From Subtercola endophyticus (lineage in GTDB: Bacteria; Actinomycetota; Actinomycetes; Actinomycetales; Microbacteriaceae): a stretch of 64,000 nt of DNA. Below, in pieces: positions 36,649-46,250 of the stretch (position 1 is the stretch's first letter; every line of letters starts with the position of its first letter). The notes under the pieces are model-generated. The model ran no database searches, was not told the origin of the DNA, and worked only from the letters and a program-made list of their open reading frames with translations. Location of the stretch: assembly GCF_021044565.1 (NCBI RefSeq), contig NZ_CP087997.1, forward strand, positions 372,001 to 436,000. The letters run 5' to 3'. Position numbers and translations under genes: made by a program.

Positions 36649-37371
36649 ATGTCCGCCGATCCGAAACAGCGCCGTGCCGCTCGGCACGCCCCTTCCGTTC
36701 TCACCACCGCGCAACCCGTGCCGCGCAAAGCGCCCATCACCGTCGAGCGCATCACCGATGCCGCGCTCGAGATCGTGTCGGGTCAGGGCTACGACGCGCT
36801 GACGATGCGCAGCGTGGCAGCCCTGCTCGACACCGGCCCCGCCTCGCTGTATGCGCACGTGGTGAACAAAGCCGATATCGATGAGCTGATCATCGGGCGG
36901 CTCTGCGCACAGCTGACGTTGCCCGAACCCGATCCGCTCTCCTGGCGAGAGCAGATCTTCGACGTCTGCGCTCAGCTGCGCGATCAGTATCTGGCATACC
37001 CGGGTGTCTCGCGTGCTGCGATGGCGATGGTGGTGACAAACCTCGACGTGCTGCGGGTGAACGAGGGGATGCTTGCGATCGTGCTCGCCGGCGGCATCCC
37101 GGCACAGACCGCCGCGTGGACGATCGACGCCCTCACGCTGTACGTCGGCGCCTACACGCTCGAGATCTCGCTGAAGACCCGACGCGCGAGCCAAGGTGAC
37201 GACGAGTGGCTGGTCGGCAGAGAGGAGCGCGACGAGGTGATCCGGCGCTTCGAGGCCCTGCCCGACGACGAGTTTCCGCTGACCCGGCGGTATGCGCCCG
37301 AGCTCACCTCCGGCACCGGCCATGAGCGTTTCGACTTCGCGCTCGCTCAGATCGTCGGCAACCTGGGTTAG
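36649..37371 (+). CDS. TetR family regulator
   Basis: 240 residues from ATG 36649 (ATG 36622 also in frame but falls inside the inverted repeat). HTH: ITVERITDAALEIVSGQGYD, LTMRSVAALLDTGPASLYAH, then VVNKADIDELI. The C-terminal domain is a tetracycline-repressor-like ligand pocket. Expected to repress the divergent MFS exporter and itself. Confidence 0.92.
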   Translation: MSADPKQRRAARHAPSVLTTAQPVPRKAPITVERITDAALEIVSGQGYDALTMRSVAALLDTGPASLYAHVVNKADIDELIIGRLCAQLTLPEPDPLSWREQIFDVCAQLRDQYLAYPGVSRAAMAMVVTNLDVLRVNEGMLAIVLAGGIPAQTAAWTIDALTLYVGAYTLEISLKTRRASQGDDEWLVGREERDEVIRRFEALPDDEFPLTRRYAPELTSGTGHERFDFALAQIVGNLG

Positions 37372-37380
37372 GAGACCTCA

Positions 37381-37414
37381 CTTACCGATGGTTATCGGTA
37401 TAACCATCGGTAAG
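37381..37414. promoter_or_regulatory. 34-bp perfect palindrome
   Basis: CTTACCGATGGTTAT (37381-37395), loop CGGT, and its exact complement (37400-37414), ten bases after the TetR stop and 110 bp before the FUSC gene. There is no T-run; either terminator or operator. Confidence 0.75.
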
Positions 37415-37523
37415 ACGGCCAGCTCGAGCACGTACTGCGCCGCGGGGAGGGCGCCTCAGGTCGAAGCCCCAGCGTGCGCCGAGCGAACTACGATGCTGGT
37501 AGCAGGCAGACGGGGGAGGTGAC

Positions 37524-39872
37524 GTGCGGTTCTGGAGATGGCTCGGCCGCCGCGATCCGGTGTACGCGGCGCTGCGCCGCGCGACGCGCACGGCGATCAT
37601 CATGCCCACGCTGTTCGCCGTCGGCGCCCGGGTGATCGGCGACGCAGAAGTCGCCACGTTCGCCGCCTTCGGGTCGTTCGCGATGCTGTTGCTCGTGGAT
37701 TTCAGCGGACCGATGCGGCAGCGTATCGAGGCGCAGATCGCGCTCGCCGTCACGGGAGCGGTGTTCGTGGTGCTCGGCACGCTCGTTTCGTCTCCGGTCT
37801 GGCTCGCCGCCCTCGCGATGGCGGCGGTAACGTTTGCGGTGCTTTTTGTGGGCACGGTGAGTTCGGTGCTGGCGTCGGCGAGTACGTCATTGCTGCTCGC
37901 GTTCATCCTGCCCGTCACGCTGCCGGGCGGTGTCGAGCAGATTCTGCCCCGACTGGCCGGGTGGGGGCTCGCCTCAGTGGTCGGCGTGTTTGCCATCGCT
38001 CTGCTCTGGCCGGCCCCGGTACGCGAACCCTTGCGCGCGGGTGCCGCGCGCGCGTGCCAGGCCTTGGCCGCGCGGCTGCACGCCGACGTCGACTTCATTC
38101 TGAGCGGCCGTGATCCGCAGCTCGGAGCCGAGTACGACCGGGCAACAGTTCACTCTGACGAGGCCGTCGCCGCATTGCACACGGTCTTTCTCGCCACGCC
38201 CTACCGCCCCACGGGCCTCAGTACCTCGGCCCGCACGGTGGTGCGGCTCATCGACGAGCTGAACTGGCTGCAGGCGATCGTCGCTCAGTCGCCCAGGTAC
38301 GATCCGTCGGCGCCCGATCCCGCTCGCAGCGCACACGTCACCGCCTGCCGGGTGAAGTCTGCTGCCGCAGCCGTGCTCGAGACCGGGGCCGAGCTTCTGC
38401 TGCAGACCGGCGGCGCACCGGCCGAGCTCGAGGCGGCGCTGGCGCGGCTGACGGATGCCCGCAGAGCAGTCGAGGTGAGTGCCACCATGCAGGTACCGGT
38501 GCCGCATGCGTCGGCGTCGGGTGACTCGTCGGGGCCCAGCCTCGACGGCGCGGCGGCCGGCGTCATGGATCGACCCGCCACAGCAGCACCCGACCGCGTG
38601 CACGACTTCATTTCGGCCCTCGACCCGCGCTTCCGCGCCCAAGAGCTCAGCTATGCGGTCTCGCAGGTCGGCACGAATATCGCCCTCACCGCAGAGGCCG
38701 AACGCCGAACGTGGTGGCAACGACTGCTCGGGCGGCAGCCGGGCAACCTCGTCGGTACGTTCAGCGCCGGGGCGCAGCGGGCGGCGGCGCAATTCGAGTG
38801 GCATTCGGTGTGGTTGCACAACAGCATCCGGGGCGCAGCGGCCCTCGGCATCGCCGTATTACTCGCCGACGTGAGCGGTCTGCAGCACTCGTTCTGGATC
38901 GTGCTCGGCACCCTCTCGGTGCTGCGCTCGAACGCGTTGAGCACCGGGCAGAACGCGCTGCGCGGCGTGCTCGGCACCGTGATCGGCGTGGCCATCGGCG
39001 CCGCGGTGCTGTTCGCGATCGGGCCGAACAGCACCCTGCTCTGGGTCTTGCTGCCGCTGGCGATTCTCGTCGCGGGCGTGGCTCCGACGGTGATCTCGTT
39101 CGCTGCGGGGCAGGCCGGCTTCACCGTGACTCTGGTGTTGCTGTTCAACATCATCTCGCCCACGGGCTGGAGTGTCGGCTTGTTCCGCATCGAAGACATC
39201 GTGCTCGGCTGCGCAGTGAGCCTCCTGGTGGGGCTGTTGTTCTGGCCGCGCGGGGCGGCAGCCGCACTGCGCACAGCGCTCGCCGAAGCGTACGCCGAGA
39301 CCGTCGCGTATCTCACCGCTGCCGTCGCGTTCGGGGTCGGTCGATGCGACACGACGGCCGTCGCCAGACCGGCGCCGACCGCGCAGGCTCAGCGAGCGGC
39401 GGCAGCCTCACGGCGGCTGGATGACACGTTCCGCACGTACCTCGCAGAGCGCGGACCGAAGCAGGCTCCGCTCGCCCAGGTCACGGCGGCCGTCGCCGGG
39501 GTTGCGGCCATGAGGCTCGCGAGCGACGCGATCCTCGACGTCTGGCAGGGTGAAGACGGAGCGACAGATGCCGAGCGGGCGATGGCCCGCATCGCGCTCG
39601 AGATGACGACCGACGAGCTGAAGGAGTGGTTCCGCGACTTCGGCGAGAAGCTCGTCGCGCGCGAGCCGCTGCCCTCTCCGCTCGGCCGTGATCCCGCCGC
39701 CGACGACCGGCTGGCCGAAGCAGTTCGCCGCGACCTCAGCGACGAGTCGGGCAACGCGACGGCTACCGCCGTGCGCATCATCTGGACCGGCGACTACCTC
39801 GACGTCGTGCGCCGCATCGAGCCCGTCATCGTGGTAGGCGACCTCTCCCTTCCCCCTACCCCCGCCCCGTGA
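37524..39872 (+). CDS. FUSC family membrane protein
   Basis: 782 residues from GTG 37524 with ribosome site GGGAGGTG. Two hydrophobic blocks (~25-175 and ~435-580), each of about six helices, are separated by and followed by soluble helical parts: the fusaric-acid-resistance/aromatic-acid exporter layout (FUSC, YccS/YhfK-like). Landmarks are FAAFGSFAMLLLVDFSGPMR and SFWIVLGTLSVLRSNALSTG. Substrate unknown, likely efflux of aromatic acids. Confidence 0.9.
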   Translation: MRFWRWLGRRDPVYAALRRATRTAIIMPTLFAVGARVIGDAEVATFAAFGSFAMLLLVDFSGPMRQRIEAQIALAVTGAVFVVLGTLVSSPVWLAALAMAAVTFAVLFVGTVSSVLASASTSLLLAFILPVTLPGGVEQILPRLAGWGLASVVGVFAIALLWPAPVREPLRAGAARACQALAARLHADVDFILSGRDPQLGAEYDRATVHSDEAVAALHTVFLATPYRPTGLSTSARTVVRLIDELNWLQAIVAQSPRYDPSAPDPARSAHVTACRVKSAAAAVLETGAELLLQTGGAPAELEAALARLTDARRAVEVSATMQVPVPHASASGDSSGPSLDGAAAGVMDRPATAAPDRVHDFISALDPRFRAQELSYAVSQVGTNIALTAEAERRTWWQRLLGRQPGNLVGTFSAGAQRAAAQFEWHSVWLHNSIRGAAALGIAVLLADVSGLQHSFWIVLGTLSVLRSNALSTGQNALRGVLGTVIGVAIGAAVLFAIGPNSTLLWVLLPLAILVAGVAPTVISFAAGQAGFTVTLVLLFNIISPTGWSVGLFRIEDIVLGCAVSLLVGLLFWPRGAAAALRTALAEAYAETVAYLTAAVAFGVGRCDTTAVARPAPTAQAQRAAAASRRLDDTFRTYLAERGPKQAPLAQVTAAVAGVAAMRLASDAILDVWQGEDGATDAERAMARIALEMTTDELKEWFRDFGEKLVAREPLPSPLGRDPAADDRLAEAVRRDLSDESGNATATAVRIIWTGDYLDVVRRIEPVIVVGDLSLPPTPAP

Positions 39873-39892
39873 CCACACTTCGCGCCCATCGA

Positions 39893-39947
39893 CTTGTCGA
39901 AATGTGCTGAAAAACGAGAGTCTTCGGGGCTTTTTTGCAAAGTCGAT
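39893..39947. repeat. Imperfect palindrome, family member C
   Basis: ATCGACTT...AAGTCGAT arms with a mismatched middle. The right arm (GGGGCTTTTTTGCAAAGTCGAT region) is related to the one at 22459-22483. It includes a T6 run and could terminate the FUSC transcript. Confidence 0.6.
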
Positions 39948-40095
39948 CGTGAGCCGCGCGGGAGGCGGAGGGAGGGGCAGGGGCGAGGGAGGGGCAGAGG
40001 CGAGGGAGGGGCAGAGGCGAGGGGGTGTGGGGGTTCACGGGCAGCCCATAGAATGGCCGCATCGAGTCGGGGGCGAGCAGAAGCGAGGCGACGTC

Positions 40096-42414
40096 GTGGG
40101 CAGAGGGTGGATGATCGGGGCGCTGGCGGTGGCGGCAGCCACGCTCGTCGGGGTGGCCACGCCCGCGGCGCCTCCGGCCTCGGCGGTTACGGTCGCGAGG
40201 GCGATCACGACGGCGAGCACCGTGCAGGGCACCCTCGCCACCGTCGCCGCGGGCGGCATGTCCGGCGGGTGGCTGGGCTGGACGATCGAGGTGCTCGTGT
40301 CGGGCAATGCCGATCCAGTCGGCGAAGGGGCGGCTGCTGCCGACGGCAGCTTCACGATCGGGGTCGACGATGCGGTGCCGCAAGACGGGGTCGCGTACGT
40401 CGTTGCACACGCGCCGGCCGCCGCCGGGCATCCGGATGCGCCCGCCGCCGCGTTCGCGTCGGTGTTCCCGGGGGCGCTGCCGACCGAACCCGTGGTGCTG
40501 AATGAGCGCACGACGGTCGCGTCTGCGGTCGCCATGGCCCAGTTCGTGAGCAACGCCGGCGTCTCGGGAACGGCACCCGGTCTCGTGAATTCGGCGGGAA
40601 TGGCGGCGAATCTCGCGGACCCGTTCACGGGCGCGCTGGCGGAGACGCTGACGACCTCGCCAAACGGCAGCGAGACGTCGACTCTGGCCGAATTCGACTC
40701 GCTGACGGCGGCGCTCGCGAGCTGCGCGACGGCCCCGTTCGCCGACCCTGTGCGGTTCGCCGACGGCACCTGTGCCGAGCTGCTCGACGTCGGATCGGCC
40801 GCGGGCAGCCCGAGCGGCGCGGTGCCGGTCGACACCTTTCGGGCGTTCGCCGAGATCATCCGCAACCCCGGCGTCAGCCCCGAGCGCCTGTTCGATGTCA
40901 GCCAGACCGGGGCGCTGGCCGACGGCTCGCCGGTACTCGACCGCGCGCCTGTCGCCTGGACCGTCGCCCTGCGGTTCGACGGCGACGGGCAGTCGCTCGC
41001 GGGCCCGGGCAACTTCGCGGTCGACTACCAGGGCAACATCTGGGTCATCAACAACTATCAGTACAACGCCGACCCGCACACTCCGGTCTGCGGCTCAGAC
41101 AAGCTGTTCAAGTTCTCACCGACGGGAGCCATGACCACGTTCACGGGCGGCGGCCTTTCGGGAGCGGGTTACGGCGTCGACATCGACCCGCACACGGGAA
41201 ACGTCTGGGTGGCGAACTACGGTTTCGCGGCTCCGGCACCCGGATGCCCGGCGGCAGATCAGCCGCCGCACAACAGTGCCTCGCTGTTCACCGCGGCCGG
41301 CTCCGCGCTCTCGCCGGCGACGGGATATACCCAGGGCGGGCTGAACTGGCCGCAGGGCGTGGCCATCGACCCAAACAGCTCGGTATGGTTCGCGAACTGC
41401 AACACCGACACTGTGACGATCTACCCGAAGGGCGACCCTGCTGCGGCGCGCACCATTCCGGCCGATCAGCTGAACCTCACGCAGCCGTTCGATGTGGTCG
41501 ACAACGGTAGGTCGATGTTCGTCTCCGGAATCGTCAACGACTCGGTTGACACGATCGGGTACGACGGGTCGGTGCTGGCGAGTTCGCCGGGCGTGAATGC
41601 GGCGTTCGATCATCCGATGGGCCTGGCGGCCGACGCGGGCGGAACCGTCTGGGCGGCGAACTCGGCCGTCATTGCGTTGCCCTGCCCCACGGTGCCGAAC
41701 CCGCCGAGCAGCGACGCGGCTGACCCGACCGCCGGATTCCAGGCGATCCTCGGCACCACCTTCGACAGCCGCGGCATGTATACCGGGGGAGCGAACCCGT
41801 ACATCGGCTCGATCGCCGCTATTTCGCCCGATGGCGCGCGCGTCACGCAGTACACCGGCGGTGGCGCGACCGTTCCTTGGGGAATCACCACCGACGGCGA
41901 TGGAAACGTCTGGGTTGCGAACTTCGCGGGCAAGCGCCTCTCGGCATTCTGCGGCACCGACGAAGCGAGCTGCCCGGCGGGCAAACGCACGGGCGACCCG
42001 CTGTCGCCCGATCTGACCGGCTACTACTTCGACGGCTTGGTGCGCAATACCGGCGTCGCCGTCGACCAATCGGGCAACGTCTGGCTCGCGAACAACTGGG
42101 ACGAGGTGCCGATTCAAACCAACCCGGGCGGACACCAGATCGTGGCGTACCTCGGCTTGGCCGCGCCCGTTACGATCGCGGCGCCCGCTGCCGTCGTCGT
42201 ACCCACTCCAACGCCGACGCCCACCCCCTCAGCGCCAGCGGCCGCCTCGACGACTTCGACGGCGGCTCCCGGAGCCGCGCTCGCCGCGACCGGCGCGTCG
42301 GCCGGCCCGCTTGCGGGTGCCGCGGCGCTCGCTCTGCTCTTCGTCGTCGCCGGCCTGTTCGCGGTGCGCACTCGGTTGCGCAGCCGTCCCACGAAGACAT
42401 CTGCCAGACGTTGA
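40096..42414 (+). CDS. Cell-wall-anchored NHL/beta-propeller protein with LAxTG signal
   Basis: 772 residues from GTG 40096 (GAGGCG about 6 nt upstream). Signal peptide (WMIGALAVAAATLVGVATPA), an N-terminal domain (~30-290), then repeated propeller blades with GNIWVINN, GNVWVANYG, SSVWFANC, GTVWAANS, GNVWVANFA, GNVWLANN. The C-terminus has a Pro/Thr spacer, LAATGASAG, a hydrophobic helix and a basic tail: an LAxTG sorting signal for a class E sortase. Surface protein, binding partner unknown. Confidence 0.85.
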   Translation: MGRGWMIGALAVAAATLVGVATPAAPPASAVTVARAITTASTVQGTLATVAAGGMSGGWLGWTIEVLVSGNADPVGEGAAAADGSFTIGVDDAVPQDGVAYVVAHAPAAAGHPDAPAAAFASVFPGALPTEPVVLNERTTVASAVAMAQFVSNAGVSGTAPGLVNSAGMAANLADPFTGALAETLTTSPNGSETSTLAEFDSLTAALASCATAPFADPVRFADGTCAELLDVGSAAGSPSGAVPVDTFRAFAEIIRNPGVSPERLFDVSQTGALADGSPVLDRAPVAWTVALRFDGDGQSLAGPGNFAVDYQGNIWVINNYQYNADPHTPVCGSDKLFKFSPTGAMTTFTGGGLSGAGYGVDIDPHTGNVWVANYGFAAPAPGCPAADQPPHNSASLFTAAGSALSPATGYTQGGLNWPQGVAIDPNSSVWFANCNTDTVTIYPKGDPAAARTIPADQLNLTQPFDVVDNGRSMFVSGIVNDSVDTIGYDGSVLASSPGVNAAFDHPMGLAADAGGTVWAANSAVIALPCPTVPNPPSSDAADPTAGFQAILGTTFDSRGMYTGGANPYIGSIAAISPDGARVTQYTGGGATVPWGITTDGDGNVWVANFAGKRLSAFCGTDEASCPAGKRTGDPLSPDLTGYYFDGLVRNTGVAVDQSGNVWLANNWDEVPIQTNPGGHQIVAYLGLAAPVTIAAPAAVVVPTPTPTPTPSAPAAASTTSTAAPGAALAATGASAGPLAGAAALALLFVVAGLFAVRTRLRSRPTKTSARR

Positions 42415-42461
42415 GTGCACCGACAGGTCGCAGGGTGAGCGAGCAGACGTAGCATGGAGGC

Positions 42462-42746
42462 ATGGCGCACGAACTGATCCATGACACCGAGAAGAAGCGG
42501 TACCTGCTGCGTGTCGACGGAGCGCTGGTGAGTGCCGCCGATTACGTGCTCGGACCCGAGAGCATCTCGTTCACGCACACGTTCACCGACCCGAAAAAGC
42601 GCGGCCAGGGGTTTGCGGGGGAGGTCGTGGATTTCGCCATCGACGATGTCGAGCAGAACACCGCGTACCGCGTCATTCCGATGTGCTGGTACGTCGGCCA
42701 GTGGTTCGACGAGCATCCGGAGCGCGCCGGGCTGCTGACCCGCTGA
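42462..42746 (+). CDS. YjdJ-type GNAT acetyltransferase
   Basis: 94 residues, the short one-domain type. Characteristic pieces: LIHDTEKKRYLLRVDGALV, ISFTHTFTDPKKRGQGFAGE (acetyl-CoA loop), YRVIPMCWYVGQWFDEHPE. Cytoplasmic. Ribosome site GGAGG immediately upstream. Substrate unknown. Confidence 0.9.
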   Translation: MAHELIHDTEKKRYLLRVDGALVSAADYVLGPESISFTHTFTDPKKRGQGFAGEVVDFAIDDVEQNTAYRVIPMCWYVGQWFDEHPERAGLLTR

Positions 42747-42857
42747 GTACGCACCGAGAACGAAGAGATCGGCCGTAACGGGAGCGTAACTCAGACCCAC
42801 TATGGTGTGATCAGCGGGCGATGGTGACCGACCGATCTTTCGAGGAGTTGAGTACCC

Positions 42858-43616
42858 GTGCCAGCCGATGATGCTTCACCGTTCGACCCGATCAAGGCCG
42901 TGCTCTTCGACCTCGACGGCGTGCTGACGCCCACGGTCGACATTCACGTGGTGGCCTGGTCGCGGCTGTTCGCACCGTATTTGGCCGAGCGCGGCATCGC
43001 GCCGGCGTACAGCGACGACGACTATTACACCTACATCGACGGGCGCCCGCGCGTCGACGGGGTGCGCGCGCTGCTCGCCTCGCGCGACATCGTGGTGCCT
43101 GAAGGCACGCCCGACGACGCGCCGGGCAGCAACACGGTGTGGGGTCTCGGCCTGCGCAAGAACGACGAGTTCTTCAAAACCCTCGAGGCCGACGGGGTGA
43201 TCGCCTACCCTGGTTCGGTCGACTTTCTCGACGCATCGATTCGCTCGGGCCGGCAGGTCGCTGTGGTGTCGAGCTCGCGAAATGCCGTGAGCGTTCTCGC
43301 CGCGGCTGCGCTCGACGACCGCTTCACGATCGTCGTCGACGGCTTGGTCGCCACCGACGCCGGCCTTCCCGGTAAGCCGGCCCCCGATACGTTCGTCTAC
43401 GCCGCCGAGCTGCTCGGCCTCACCCCTGCCGAGTGTGCGGTGATCGAAGACGCGCACTCCGGCGTGCAAGCCGCGCGTGAAGGAGCCTTCGGCCTGGTGG
43501 TCGGCGTCGACCGCGGCGTGGGCGCGGATGGTCTGCTCGCCTCCGGGGCCGATATTGTTGTTTCCGATCTAGCCGAGTTGGTCGACGACGTCGTCACCCC
43601 CTGCCGAAGTAGCTGA
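42858..43616 (+). CDS. pgmB: Beta-phosphoglucomutase family hydrolase
   Basis: 252 residues from GTG 42858 (ribosome site GAGGAG). HAD superfamily: nucleophile Asp18 and acid/base Asp20 in LFDLDGVLTPTVDIH, motif II VVSSSRNAVSVL, motif III Lys in PGKPAPDTFVYAAE, motif IV VIEDAHSGVQAAREG. It interconverts beta-glucose-1-phosphate and glucose-6-phosphate, and lies directly before a GH65 phosphorylase that produces beta-glucose-1-phosphate. Confidence 0.92.
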   Translation: MPADDASPFDPIKAVLFDLDGVLTPTVDIHVVAWSRLFAPYLAERGIAPAYSDDDYYTYIDGRPRVDGVRALLASRDIVVPEGTPDDAPGSNTVWGLGLRKNDEFFKTLEADGVIAYPGSVDFLDASIRSGRQVAVVSSSRNAVSVLAAAALDDRFTIVVDGLVATDAGLPGKPAPDTFVYAAELLGLTPAECAVIEDAHSGVQAAREGAFGLVVGVDRGVGADGLLASGADIVVSDLAELVDDVVTPCRSS

Positions 43617-43689
43617 ACCGCTCACACCGCTCAGACCCCGCGGAGCAGCCGAGCATCCACTTGCCTGACGTTCGAAAAGAGGCCTTTCC

Positions 43690-46197
43690 ATGAACCCTGT
43701 CAGCTCTGACCCACTTGACCGGTACCGCTTTCCGCTCGACGAATGGGCCCTCACCGAATCGCAGTTCGATGCGGGTGACCAGGGGCACACCGAGACGCTG
43801 TTCGCGGTGGGTAACGGCTATCTGGGCATGCGCGGCATCGCCGAAGAGGGCTATGGGGGCTACTCGAACGGCACCTTCATCAACGGCTACCACGACACCT
43901 GGGCCATTCGCCACGCCGAGGAGGCCTACGGATTCGCGCGGGTCGGCCAGACGATCGTGAACGTTCCGGATGCGAAACTGATTCGGTTGTACGTCGACGA
44001 CGAGCCGTTCATTCTGGCCGAGGCCGATTGTGTCAGCTACGAACGCCGGCTCGACTTTCAGAACGGGGTGCTCGCGCGGGAACTCGTGTGGCGGGCTCCG
44101 TCGGGCAAGCGTGTGCTGATCAGGTCGCGCCGGCTGACGTCGTTCACCGACCGGCACCTCGCCGTGGTGGAGTACGAGGTCACGATGCTCGACGCCGATG
44201 CGTCGATCGTGCTGTCGAGCCAGATTCTCAACCGGCAGGACTGGGTCGACGAGTACGCAGCCGCGGCCGCCTCCGAGCATCCGATCGACGACCCACGGCG
44301 TGCGGCCGCCTTCTCTGACCGAGTGCTGCAGCCGCGCTTCAAGAGCGCGCACGATGGCCGGTTCATTCTCGGCTATCGCGCTGCGAACTCGGGAATGACG
44401 CTCGCGGTGGGTGCGCAGCACGCGCTCGAAACTCAGAACGAGTGGAGCGAGCACTCGGAGATCGACGACGACCTCGCCAAGCAGGTGTACAGCATCACCG
44501 CCCAGGCCGGCGTGCCCATTCGCCTGGTGAAGACGATCGCCTATCACACGTCGAAAGCCGTGCCGACGCGAGGGCTGGCCGACCGCTGCGACCGCACCCT
44601 CGATCGCATCGCCGCGTCGCCGATCGAAGACGTCTTCGACCGACAGCGCGAGTGGCTCGACGCGTTCTGGCAGCGGTCGGATGTTCGGGTGCCCGGCCAG
44701 CCGGCGATCCAGCAGGCGACACGGTGGAACATTTTTCAGCTCGCCCAGGCGACGGCTCGAACCGACGGAGGCGGAATCGCCGCGAAGGGCGTTTCGGGGT
44801 CGGGATACGGTGGTCACTACTTCTGGGACACCGAGATCTACGTGCTGCCCTTTCTCACCTACACATCACCCCAGGTCGCCCGCAACGCGCTGCGCTTCCG
44901 GCACGGGATGCTCGACCTCGCCCGTGAGCGGGCGCGTGAACTCAACCAGCGCGGCGCTCTCTTTCCCTGGCGCACCATCAACGGGCTCGAAGCGGGAGCG
45001 TATTACGCGGCCGGAACGGCGCAGTACCACATCGACGCCGACATCTCTCATGCGCTTTCGCAGTACGTTTCGGCGACCGGCGACGTGGACTTTCTGATCG
45101 CCGGCGGCGCGATCGACATTCTCGTCGAGACCGCTCGTATGTGGGCCGATCTCGGGTTCTGGCGCGGTCACGAGAACCGTTCGTTCCATATCCATGGCGT
45201 GACCGGGCCCGACGAGTACACGACGGTCGTCAACGACAACCTGTTCACGAATGTGATGGCCCGGGCGAACCTGCGCGCGGCGGTTCGGCGGCTGCGAGCG
45301 GTGCAGCAGACCGATCCCGAGGAGTTCGAACGTCTCGCTCTGAGGCTCGAGTTGCGTGAAGACGAGATCGTGGAGTGGGCTGCGGCCGGCGAGGCGATGC
45401 ATATTCTGTTCGACGAAGAGCTGGGCATCCACCCGCAGGATTCCCAGTTTCTCGAGAAAGAGCTCTGGGATCTCGAGAACACTCCGCCCTCGCAGCATCC
45501 GTTGCTGCTGCACTACCATCCGCTCGTGATCTACCGCTTTCAGGTCATCAAGCAGGCCGATGTGGTGCTGGCGCTGCTGCTGCAGGGCGACGAGTTCACC
45601 GAAGAAGAGAAGCGCAAGAACTTCGAGTATTACGACGCCCTGACGACGGGAGACTCGACGCTGTCGGCGTCAACGCAGTCGATCGTGGCGGCGGAAGTCG
45701 GTTACCGCGACTTGGCCTTGGAGTATTTCACGACCGCCCTGTTCGTCGACCTCGGCGACCTGCACCACAACAGCGCGGACGGCGTGCACGTCGCGTCGAC
45801 CGGCGGGGTGTGGAGCGCGCTCGTGTTCGGGTTCGGCGGCATGCGCGACTACCTCGGCACGTTCACCTTCGACCCGCGGTTGCCCGAAGAATGGGAGACG
45901 CTCGAATTCAACGTCACGATTCTGGGCGCGCGACTGCACGTGACGGTGTGCGCCGACGTGATGACGTTCGAGATCGAAGAGGGCGAGTCGGTGCTGGTCT
46001 ACGTGCGCGAGAAGCGTGTGCAGGTCGTGGCGGGATCGGTCTCGACGGTCAAGCTCGTCGACGACGGGCCGGTGCTCGAAGGGGCTCCGACGACGAGTGA
46101 CATCGAGGGCAGCCTGCGGGCCGACGGGTCGGTGATCACGGCGACGATTCCGACGCTCGACGAGGACTTCGTGAGCGACGCTGTCGCGTACGACTGA
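43690..46197 (+). CDS. GH65 family disaccharide phosphorylase
   Basis: 835 residues. N-terminal beta-sandwich (GNGYLGMRGIAEEGYGGYSN), (alpha/alpha)6 catalytic barrel with GGHYFWDTEIYVLPFLTY, and the catalytic acid Glu509 in GVTGPDEYTTVVNDNLFTN; phosphate site around KQADVVLALLLQGD and STGGVWSALVFGFGGM. Family members phosphorolyse maltose, trehalose, kojibiose or nigerose, and the exact one cannot be told. It forms an operon with the phosphoglucomutase 73 nt upstream, routing the sugar to glucose-6-phosphate. Confidence 0.94.
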   Translation: MNPVSSDPLDRYRFPLDEWALTESQFDAGDQGHTETLFAVGNGYLGMRGIAEEGYGGYSNGTFINGYHDTWAIRHAEEAYGFARVGQTIVNVPDAKLIRLYVDDEPFILAEADCVSYERRLDFQNGVLARELVWRAPSGKRVLIRSRRLTSFTDRHLAVVEYEVTMLDADASIVLSSQILNRQDWVDEYAAAAASEHPIDDPRRAAAFSDRVLQPRFKSAHDGRFILGYRAANSGMTLAVGAQHALETQNEWSEHSEIDDDLAKQVYSITAQAGVPIRLVKTIAYHTSKAVPTRGLADRCDRTLDRIAASPIEDVFDRQREWLDAFWQRSDVRVPGQPAIQQATRWNIFQLAQATARTDGGGIAAKGVSGSGYGGHYFWDTEIYVLPFLTYTSPQVARNALRFRHGMLDLARERARELNQRGALFPWRTINGLEAGAYYAAGTAQYHIDADISHALSQYVSATGDVDFLIAGGAIDILVETARMWADLGFWRGHENRSFHIHGVTGPDEYTTVVNDNLFTNVMARANLRAAVRRLRAVQQTDPEEFERLALRLELREDEIVEWAAAGEAMHILFDEELGIHPQDSQFLEKELWDLENTPPSQHPLLLHYHPLVIYRFQVIKQADVVLALLLQGDEFTEEEKRKNFEYYDALTTGDSTLSASTQSIVAAEVGYRDLALEYFTTALFVDLGDLHHNSADGVHVASTGGVWSALVFGFGGMRDYLGTFTFDPRLPEEWETLEFNVTILGARLHVTVCADVMTFEIEEGESVLVYVREKRVQVVAGSVSTVKLVDDGPVLEGAPTTSDIEGSLRADGSVITATIPTLDEDFVSDAVAYD

Positions 46198-46202
46198 GGC
46201 GC

Positions 46203-46250
46203 GCTCGGCCCTACCAGGCCACTGTGCTCTCTGCTCGGCCCTACCAGGCC
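46203..46250. repeat. 18-bp direct repeat at a gene end
   Basis: GCTCGGCCCTACCAGGCC occurs at 46203-46220 and 46233-46250. The second copy contains the stop codon of the exported protein below. Confidence 0.85.
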
